DNA of 41,163 bases, taken from positions 1 to 41,163 of the forward strand of contig CANIWJ010000023.1 of the NCBI GenBank assembly GCA_947471035.1. Direction: 5' to 3'. Both the position numbers and the translations under genes were made by a program. Below, one piece after another: positions 36,010-41,163 of the stretch. Every line of letters starts with the position of its first letter. Position 1 is the first letter of the stretch. The notes under the pieces were generated by a model that saw only the letters and a program-made list of their open reading frames with translations, had not been told where the DNA came from and made no database searches. Origin of the DNA: Verrucomicrobiota bacterium (GTDB lineage Bacteria; Verrucomicrobiota; Verrucomicrobiia; Opitutales; Opitutaceae).

Positions 36010-36324
36010 TTACTTCTTGGCGACTGGGGCGACGCCGGCAACGGCAACGACTGGCTTGGGTAGAATCGCGGCCACGTCGCCATGGGGGCGGGCGATGACC
36101 TGCACGGAGACGACTTCGCCAACGGTGCGGGCGGCTTGCGCGCCGGCGTCGGTGGCGGCCTTCACGGCGGCGACGTCGCCGGTGACAACGGCGGTGACGA
36201 GGGCGTTACCTACCTGCTTCATTGGGCCGACGAGCGTGACGTTGGCGGACTTGAGCATGGCATCGGTGCCGGTGATGAGGGCGGTGAGACCGCGAGTTTC
36301 GAGGAGGCCGAGGGCTTGGGACAT
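36010..36324 (-). CDS. BMC-H shell hexamer (with C-terminal extension)
   Basis: This 104-residue protein has the BMC fold: [21 protein letters not shown], then [24 protein letters not shown], then VIARPH. Six subunits form a hexagonal shell tile with a central pore. The pore loop reads V-G-N-A, unlike the V-G-S-G and I-G-G-G of the other two hexamers. The C-terminal tail ([18 protein letters not shown]) is longer than in the others and Val/Ala/Pro-rich. It lies downstream of ackA (55 bp) and upstream of a BMC-P gene. Confidence 0.95.
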   Translation of the reverse strand: MSQALGLLETRGLTALITGTDAMLKSANVTLVGPMKQVGNALVTAVVTGDVAAVKAATDAGAQAARTVGEVVSVQVIARPHGDVAAILPKPVVAVAGVAPVAKK

Positions 36325-36379
36325 GGGAGGGAGGAGTTGAGGTTAGGTTAATGTTTCGGGTGAAAGGAGAATGCCGGAC

Positions 36380-37570
36380 TTAGGCGGCGGAAGATTTGGC
36401 TAGAAGCAGCCGGCGCGTCTCGCGAGCGACGACGAGCTCTTCGTTCGCGGGAATGATAAACACCTTGGTGGAAGAACCGGCGCAGGTGAGGTCTGTCTCG
36501 ATCGGCGAGAGCGCGTTGCGGGCCGAATCGAGCGTCACGCCCATACCGCCCAGACCGGCGCAGACCGACTCGCGGATGAAAGTATCGTTTTCGCCGATAC
36601 CGGCGGTGAACACCAATGCGTCGCAGCCGCCCATCTGGAACCAGAACGCACCAACCCAGTGGCGGATCGAGTGCACGAAAGCATCAAGGGCGACCACGGC
36701 ACGCGGATTGCCGGCCTTGGCGGCGGCATGGATGTCGCGAACGTCGTTGCTCACGCCGGAGAGCGCCAGCAAGCCGCTTTCCTTAGTGAGCTGGCGCTCG
36801 ATTTCCGCGATGGACAGGCCGAGCTTGCGGTGGATGAAAGGGATGGCGGCCGAATCGAGTTCGCCCACGCGGTTGTTCTGCGGCAGACCGGACTGCGGGC
36901 TGAGCCCCATGCTGGTGCCGATCGAAACGCCGTTGCACACCGCAGTGACCGAACTGGAACCGCCCAAGTGGCAGGTAATGATGCGCAGCGGCGCACCAGA
37001 CACCGCGCTGGGCCCGGCTTGGTAAAGGTTGCGGGTAACTTCGGCGACCTCGGCGCGGCCCAATAATTCGGCGGCGCGTTCTGCGGCGAATTTATGGCTG
37101 GCACCATGGAAACCGTAGCGGCGCACGCCGGCCTGATACCAAGCCTCGGGCACTGCATAACGATGAGCATGCTCGGGCAACCACTGGTAAAACGCGGTCT
37201 CGAACAAGGCCACCCGTCGCACCGATGGAAGTTTTTCCCGGAATTGACGGATGCCTGCCGCGTAGGGCGGATTGTGCGCCGGAGCCAGATCGGCGGTGGC
37301 AAGCAATGCCGCCTCCACGCTCTCGTCCGCCTCGACGCAACCGGTGAGGGCTCCGCCGAAAACGGTCTTGAAACCCACTGCGTCCAGATCGGCCACCGAA
37401 TTTAGATGTCCGCCGGCGCGCAGGGCGGCGAGACAGTCGTCGATGGCTTTGCCGTAATCGGTCACACGCTCGTAACCGCCCTTGGCTACTGCGGTGGCTT
37501 GATTGCCATCGAAGTGGAAAAGACGATACTTGAACGAAGTGGATCCGAGGTTGGCGACGAGGATGTTCAT
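36380..37570 (-). CDS. ackA: Acetate kinase family (acyl kinase of the microcompartment)
   Basis: This 396-residue enzyme transfers phosphate between acyl-phosphate and ADP, giving ATP; in this operon the natural substrate would be lactoyl-phosphate (propionyl- or acetyl-phosphate are alternatives). The start N-L-G-S-T-S-F-K (7-14) matches the family's NxGSSSxK. TCHLGGSSSVTAV (about 190) carries the conserved His, and a late GIGEN motif is present. Length is as usual (about 400). The ATG at 37570 is used; the open frame upstream to 37678 is unconserved. No encapsulation helix is visible, so it may be cytosolic, which makes sense if ATP is delivered outside. It lies between two BMC-H genes. 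Confidence 0.92.
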   Translation of the reverse strand: MNILVANLGSTSFKYRLFHFDGNQATAVAKGGYERVTDYGKAIDDCLAALRAGGHLNSVADLDAVGFKTVFGGALTGCVEADESVEAALLATADLAPAHNPPYAAGIRQFREKLPSVRRVALFETAFYQWLPEHAHRYAVPEAWYQAGVRRYGFHGASHKFAAERAAELLGRAEVAEVTRNLYQAGPSAVSGAPLRIITCHLGGSSSVTAVCNGVSIGTSMGLSPQSGLPQNNRVGELDSAAIPFIHRKLGLSIAEIERQLTKESGLLALSGVSNDVRDIHAAAKAGNPRAVVALDAFVHSIRHWVGAFWFQMGGCDALVFTAGIGENDTFIRESVCAGLGGMGVTLDSARNALSPIETDLTCAGSSTKVFIIPANEELVVARETRRLLLAKSSAA

Positions 37571-37653
37571 GGGGGATTCAGGAACGGAGCTTGGGCGGAG
37601 ACGGAATTCCACGGAGCAAGCCGTAGAGCCGAGTCCGGGACGCTTGGGGCGAG

Positions 37654-37944
37654 TTAGGCGGCGGGCGATGCGAGCCACTTGCCGAGACCGGCGAGCTCGT
37701 CATGCGGACGCGGAATGACCTGCACGGAGATGACTTCACCGATGCGCTTGGCGGCTTCGGCACCGGCATCGACAGCGGCTTTAACGGCGGCGACATCGCC
37801 ACGGAAGAAAGCGGCGACGTAGCCGCTACCGACCGCTTCGTAACCGGTCATGGTGACGTTGGCGGATTTGAGGGCGGCATCAGCGGCCTCCAGAACAGTG
37901 ATGAAACCTTTGGTTTCGATAATACCGAGGGCAAGTTGGGCCAT
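37654..37944 (-). CDS. BMC-H shell hexamer
   Basis: This 96-residue hexamer-forming protein begins [22 protein letters not shown] and has the BMC core [24 protein letters not shown] and VIPRPHDEL. The predicted pore loop is A-V-G-S-G-Y, with a bulky Tyr and then FF in the following strand. It differs from the other two BMC-H proteins of this operon in the pore and in a Trp near the C-terminus ([10 protein letters not shown]). It is 35 bp after another BMC-H gene and 83 bp before ackA. Confidence 0.96.
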   Translation of the reverse strand: MAQLALGIIETKGFITVLEAADAALKSANVTMTGYEAVGSGYVAAFFRGDVAAVKAAVDAGAEAAKRIGEVISVQVIPRPHDELAGLGKWLASPAA

Positions 37945-37979
37945 GGGAGTGTTTTTTAAAGGTTAAGGAAAATTACGCC

Positions 37980-38249
37980 TTAGAGGCCCACCTGCTTGAG
38001 CAGGTCGGCATGCGGGCGGGGAATGACGTGGGAAGCGACAAGCTCGCCGACGCGCTTGGCGGCTTCGGAGCCGGCATCGACGGCCGCTTTCACGGAGCCG
38101 ACATCGCCTTTGCAGACGACGGTGATAAGGCCGCCGCCAATTTGGATGGTACGGACGAGCGTGACGCTCGCCGCTTTGACCATGGCGTCGCTGGCTTCAA
38201 CAGAGCCGACGTAGCCGCGGGTTTCGATCATGCCGATGGAATCACTCAT
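37980..38249 (-). CDS. BMC-H shell hexamer
   Basis: At 89 residues this is the shortest and most canonical BMC-H of the operon: [45 protein letters not shown] and VIPRPHADL. The predicted pore loop is Q-I-G-G-G-L. A Cys follows the pore strand (VVCKGD). As the second gene, right after pduL (70 bp) and before the next hexamer (35 bp), it is probably the most abundant shell tile. Confidence 0.96.
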   Translation of the reverse strand: MSDSIGMIETRGYVGSVEASDAMVKAASVTLVRTIQIGGGLITVVCKGDVGSVKAAVDAGSEAAKRVGELVASHVIPRPHADLLKQVGL

Positions 38250-38319
38250 TGTGAGGGGTGGTTTGGTGGGTTGGGACGTGGGTGGAAATTACAGGGAAAA
38301 CGGGAGCGCTCGGGACGAG

Positions 38320-38994
38320 TTACTTGACCAACTCGACAGGCACACCGGGACCGATGCCACAGGCGTTGCCCTCGTCGGTGTCGATATGGACTTCGAGTTT
38401 GAAGTCGGCGTGCACGCGAACGAGCAGACGATCAAAGGTCATGCCGAGCTCGCCGCCGACCCGCAACTTCATGAAATCGCCGGCTTTCACTTTTAGAAAC
38501 GCGGCATCATCCGGATGCATGTGTACGTGGGGAGCGGCGCGAATGACACCCTCGTCCAGACGAAGGAAACCAGCGGGACCCATCAACATGCAGCCCGGCG
38601 TGCCCTTGATGTTACCCGACTGGCGCACAGGAATATCGAAGCCCAATGCGATGGAATCGGTGTAGGCCAGCTCGATCTGGTTAAGGTCACGGCAGGGACC
38701 GAGAATACGCAGGTTGGAAATCACCCGGCTACGCGGCCCGATCAGGGTCACAGACTCCTCGGCGGCATACTGATCTTTCTGATACAGCCACTTCATCGGG
38801 GTCAAGGTTCGGCCTTTGCCAAAAAGTGTCTCAACCGCCTGAGGGGTGAGGTGGCAATGACGCGCGCTTACGTTAACCAAAAGTGGATTCGGCGCCTCGG
38901 CGTTGCGTGGCAGAGGCTTTCCCAAACGGGCATACAAGGCGCGACGCACTTGGTGCTCGATCTCGATGCGGTGAGGGGTGGGCGGGGGCAGCAT
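38320..38994 (-). CDS. pduL: PduL-type phosphotransacylase
   Basis: This 224-residue zinc enzyme converts acyl-CoA to acyl-phosphate and returns CoA; here the substrate would be lactoyl-CoA. The two beta-barrel halves have the zinc-ligand motifs N-V-S-A-R-H46-C-H48 and A-P-H156-V-H158-M-H160. The first ~25 residues (HRIEIEHQVRRALYARLG) form an amphipathic helix followed by a short Pro linker, as in PduL encapsulation peptides. It is the first gene of the operon. The ATG at 38994 is preceded by a pyrimidine run CCTTTTCCCCCAC, with no Shine-Dalgarno. Confidence 0.95.
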   Translation of the reverse strand: MLPPPTPHRIEIEHQVRRALYARLGKPLPRNAEAPNPLLVNVSARHCHLTPQAVETLFGKGRTLTPMKWLYQKDQYAAEESVTLIGPRSRVISNLRILGPCRDLNQIELAYTDSIALGFDIPVRQSGNIKGTPGCMLMGPAGFLRLDEGVIRAAPHVHMHPDDAAFLKVKAGDFMKLRVGGELGMTFDRLLVRVHADFKLEVHIDTDEGNACGIGPGVPVELVK

Positions 38995-39117
38995 GTGGGG
39001 GAAAAGGGAAGTCTCGTGATCCGTGGTGCGAAACTCGCCCGAAGGCAGATCTGCGCACGGCAGGAATCAAAACAATACCACCTTGAAAGTTAAACTAAGC
39101 TCAGTCGTCAAGAGGAT

Positions 39118-39145
39118 TTGATAGATTTTGAGAGATATTTATCAA
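39118..39145. promoter_or_regulatory. Symmetric promoter-like element between the BMC operon and the thioredoxin gene
   Basis: TTGATA (39118-39123) and TATCAA (39140-39145), 16 bp apart, are reverse complements of each other. Each strand therefore reads TTGATA-N16-TATCAA, near sigma70 -35 (TTGACA) and -10 (TATAAT) sequences. The surrounding DNA is AT-rich relative to the neighbourhood. It sits between the divergent microcompartment operon (start 38994) and secreted thioredoxin-like gene (start 39253). It could be a two-way promoter or an operator. TTGACG on the - strand at 39111-39106 is another -35 candidate but has no good -10. Confidence 0.35.
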
Positions 39146-39252
39146 TTACTACCATTGTTGGCCATGCATGTTTTGGCTTAAAGTCTCTTTTCAAGAGGCG
39201 ACCCACCCGCCGGATTGCCAAATGCGCTGCTGCCCGCCGAGCATACGGCACC

Positions 39253-40026
39253 ATGCGCTACCCCGCCTACCCAAGCCTTCGCACCTTAGTTTACCTGCTC
39301 GCCGGTTTCAGCCTCGGCTCGCCCGCCTTTGCCAAATTAGAAACCTGGTCGTCCTTCGACGGTGCAAAGATTCAGGCCGAATTCGTGAGCCGCAAAGGCG
39401 ATTACGTGATTTTTAAACGCGCCGACGGCTCACGCTTGATGCACCCCTACGCGAAGCTAAACGATGCCGACCGCACCCGCGTAGATGCCTTTGCCGCGCC
39501 ACCCGACGACGAAACCGCCCCGCCGGTACAAAACACCGCCGCGACCGCTCCGGCGGTAAACTCCAGCGCGATCCTCTCTGCCCTTGAAGGCAAACTCGTA
39601 GCGGTAAAAGGCAAAGCCCTCGCTCCCGTCTCCGCTGCCCAAATCGGTTCCGTGCGCTACCTCGCCGTTTACTACTCCGCCCACTGGTGTCCGCCCTGCC
39701 GGGGGTTCACCCCAAGACTCGTCGCCGCCTATCAGGAAATCAAGGCCCGCCACCCCGAGTTCGAGTTGATCTTCGTCAGCAGCGACCAGGACGCCTCAGC
39801 CATGCAGGGCTATATGAGCGAATATAAAATGGCCTGGCCTGCCGTGCGCTTTGACCAGCGCGACTCGGCAACCATCCTACGTCGCCCCGGACATGAAAAC
39901 GGTATCCCCAACCTCGTCTTCATGCGCGCGGACGGCAAAGAGCTCTCCCTTAGTTTTAAACCCAACGGCGATTATCGCGGCCCGGATAACGTCCTCGCCG
40001 ACATTCGCAAAGAGCTGAAAATGTGA
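39253..40026 (+). CDS. Secreted SHD1-thioredoxin protein
   Basis: From the ATG at 39253 the product is 257 residues. It has a signal peptide (hydrophobic LVYLLAGFSLGSPAFA, about 12-27), an SHD1-like domain (ETWSSFDGAKIQAEFVSRKGDYV, about 30-82), a Pro/Ala/Thr linker (83-108), and a thioredoxin fold with the active site W145-C-P-P-C149. The WCPPC motif and the KSSDQDxxAMxxYM-like segment following it (SSDQDASAMQGYM) resemble nucleoredoxin/tryparedoxin proteins. It probably reduces or isomerises disulfides outside the cytoplasm. SHD1 next to thioredoxin is a known planctomycete/verrucomicrobial combination. The ATG of the next gene overlaps its stop (ATGTGA at 40021-40026). Confidence 0.85.
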   Translation: MRYPAYPSLRTLVYLLAGFSLGSPAFAKLETWSSFDGAKIQAEFVSRKGDYVIFKRADGSRLMHPYAKLNDADRTRVDAFAAPPDDETAPPVQNTAATAPAVNSSAILSALEGKLVAVKGKALAPVSAAQIGSVRYLAVYYSAHWCPPCRGFTPRLVAAYQEIKARHPEFELIFVSSDQDASAMQGYMSEYKMAWPAVRFDQRDSATILRRPGHENGIPNLVFMRADGKELSLSFKPNGDYRGPDNVLADIRKELKM

Positions 40027-40937
40027 TCCGCGTGCTCGTGACCCCAAACCCTACGCTGCACTGCGCTGCGCCGGTGCTCGGCGAGCTCGAATGGCAGGCT
40101 CGCGCACTGACGCATGAAACCCGTGTTCGCGCCTGGACCGACCAGCACCAGGCCCGCGCCGCTCGAGGCGAAAAGCATCCGGTTTACGACTTTCTGTTTA
40201 CTTACTACGGCTTCCGCGCCGCCTGGCTACGCCGCTGGCAGCCCGGCCCCGGCCTGATCCTCGCCGGCCCAACCGCGCGCGCCTTTCTGCGCGATCCGGA
40301 ATACCATGAAACCGACCACGGCGTAGGCCTCCGCCCGGACGCCCTTCCGGAGAAACGCCGCCCCTTCGTGCTCTGGCTCCGCTCCCTGCTCGCCGCCACC
40401 ACCGAGCGCCCCGGCTTCTTCGGTTGCTTTGGTCTGCACGAGTGGGCGATGGTCTATCGGCAAACTCCGGAGGAGGTCCGTCACAACCAATACCCCCTGC
40501 GCTTCGCGCCCGCCGAACTCGCCCGCATCGTGGAGGCCCAACCCTTGCGCTGCACCCACTACGACGCCTTTCGTTTTTTCACCGCACCCGCCCGCCCGCT
40601 GAACCGGACTGAACTCACCCGCGACACCTGCGTCGAACACGAGCAACCCGGCTGCCTGCACGCCAACATGGACCTCTACAAGTGGGCCTACAAACTCGCC
40701 CCGCTCGCCCCCGCCGAGCTGATCGCGGACTGCTTCGAGCTGGCGCGCGATATCCGGGAGCTCGACATGCGCGCCAGTCCCTACGACCTCGCCGCGCTCG
40801 GCTTCACTCCCGTAAAAATCGAAACCCCCGAAGGCCGGGCCGACTACGAACAACAACAACGCGCCTTCACGGCACGCGCCCAACCGCTGCGACTCCGTTT
40901 GCTCGCACTCTGCGACCGTTTACTCAGGCCGGACTAA
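40023..40937 (+). CDS. Conserved protein (often annotated 3-methyladenine DNA glycosylase)
   Basis: This 304-residue protein has a typical segment [24 protein letters not shown] (about 51-74) and many Trp, Arg and His residues, LHEWAMVYR, and [15 protein letters not shown]. Proteins with this pattern are annotated as 3-methyladenine DNA glycosylases in other bacteria, but I see no AlkA, Tag or MPG helix-hairpin-helix signature, so the activity is not established here. The GTG codon at 40023 overlaps the TGA stop of the thioredoxin gene by 4 bases (GTGA), indicating translational coupling. Its 3' end overlaps the convergent ispG by 14 bp. Confidence 0.6.
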   Translation: MIRVLVTPNPTLHCAAPVLGELEWQARALTHETRVRAWTDQHQARAARGEKHPVYDFLFTYYGFRAAWLRRWQPGPGLILAGPTARAFLRDPEYHETDHGVGLRPDALPEKRRPFVLWLRSLLAATTERPGFFGCFGLHEWAMVYRQTPEEVRHNQYPLRFAPAELARIVEAQPLRCTHYDAFRFFTAPARPLNRTELTRDTCVEHEQPGCLHANMDLYKWAYKLAPLAPAELIADCFELARDIRELDMRASPYDLAALGFTPVKIETPEGRADYEQQQRAFTARAQPLRLRLLALCDRLLRPD

Positions 40938-41163
40938 GCGGCGGCTCCACCCACTTGCCGTGCTGCTTGATGAGCGCGACCAGGCGGTCGTCGGCCTCGG
41001 CCTGGGGAATGTTGTACTGCACGCACTGCTTGCCCACGTAGAGGTTGATCTTGGCCGGCGCGCCGCCCACGTAGCCGAAATCCGCATCCGCCATTTCTCC
41101 CGGACCGTTCACGATGCAACCCATGATGGCGATTTTCACCCCCTTCAGGTGCCCCGTCCGCGC
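40924..41163 (-). CDS. ispG: IspG (GcpE), C-terminal part (partial at window edge)
   Basis: The frame runs out of the window at 41163, so only the last 79 residues are seen. The segment [22 protein letters not shown] is the hallmark of IspG, 4-hydroxy-3-methylbut-2-enyl-diphosphate synthase of the MEP isoprenoid pathway, whose Cys here is one of three ligands of a 4Fe-4S cluster. The next segment ([19 protein letters not shown]) fits the family. The product ends in EPPLSPA. The gene converges on, and overlaps by 14 bp, the + strand glycosylase-like gene. Confidence 0.93.
   Translation of the reverse strand, partial: ARTGHLKGVKIAIMGCIVNGPGEMADADFGYVGGAPAKINLYVGKQCVQYNIPQAEADDRLVALIKQHGKWVEPPLSPA

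Noticed and set aside
37571-37678. N-terminal extension of acetate kinase
   Set aside because: The 36 extra residues are Arg/Pro-rich and unconserved; ATG at 37570 starts the family motif at residue 7.

Overview
The window looks like a high-GC Verrucomicrobia chromosome, probably Opitutae/Opitutaceae (inference, no rRNA present). The main reasons are a PVM-type (Planctomycetes-Verrucomicrobia) bacterial microcompartment operon, a secreted SHD1-thioredoxin protein, a DUF1570-like metallopeptidase, a pyrophosphate-type phosphofructokinase, and start codons that are almost always preceded by C/T-rich leaders instead of Shine-Dalgarno sequences.

Region 1 (1-10.85 kb, + strand) is a tightly packed anti-phage/restriction cluster. 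It holds the C-terminal part of a SNF2-type helicase, a single-HKD phospholipase-D-like protein, a very large beta-class DNA methyltransferase, an ABC/AAA-type ATPase paired with a DUF4276 (TOPRIM-like) protein, and a Type III Res-like helicase-nuclease. The genes abut or overlap and read as one operon. I do not recognise this exact combination as a named system. It is the best candidate for an undescribed system here: a Type III RM-like core, a DISARM-like helicase/PLD pair and a PARIS/OLD-like ATPase-TOPRIM pair in one transcription unit.

Region 2 (10.85-17.2 kb, mostly - strand) is plasmid-derived mobile DNA. It contains a decayed AbiEi/DUF6088-type fragment, a 19-bp perfect inverted repeat, four iterons, a MobV-like relaxase fused to a TOPRIM primase, a string of stem-loops upstream of the relaxase that looks like an oriT, two small overlapping genes, an HTH gene translationally coupled to an iteron-type RepA, and a tyrosine integrase lying between two orphan tRNA pieces. 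It is probably an integrated mobilizable plasmid; the defence cluster may be its cargo.

Region 3 (17.2-31.3 kb) is chromosomal metabolism and secreted proteins: LacZ beta-galactosidase, a ribbon-helix-helix-like small protein, a membrane-anchored unknown, a phosphopantetheinyl transferase, a two-domain class II aldolase-like protein whose second domain has lost its metal ligands, adenylosuccinate lyase, PPi-phosphofructokinase (followed by a clear terminator), a large secreted deacetylase-like protein and a secreted zinc-peptidase-like protein.

Region 4 (31.3-39.0 kb, - strand) is an 11-gene microcompartment operon. It encodes PduL phosphotransacylase, three BMC-H shell proteins, acetate kinase, three BMC-P (EutN/CcmL) pentamers, a CoA-acylating aldehyde dehydrogenase, a class II sugar-phosphate aldolase and a lactate/malate dehydrogenase-family enzyme, and it ends in a strong terminator. 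The model (established for PVM compartments, applied here by homology) is that fuculose/rhamnulose 1-phosphate is cleaved to DHAP plus lactaldehyde; lactaldehyde becomes lactoyl-CoA, then lactoyl-phosphate, then lactate plus ATP, with NAD and CoA recycled inside the shell. Encapsulation-peptide-like helices are visible on the aldolase, dehydrogenase and PduL. The NAD-linked dehydrogenase carries Arg at the substrate-specificity position, which is malate-dehydrogenase-like.

Region 5 (39.0-41.16 kb) holds a secreted SHD1-thioredoxin protein, a conserved protein often annotated as a 3-methyladenine DNA glycosylase, and the 3' end of ispG on the opposite strand.
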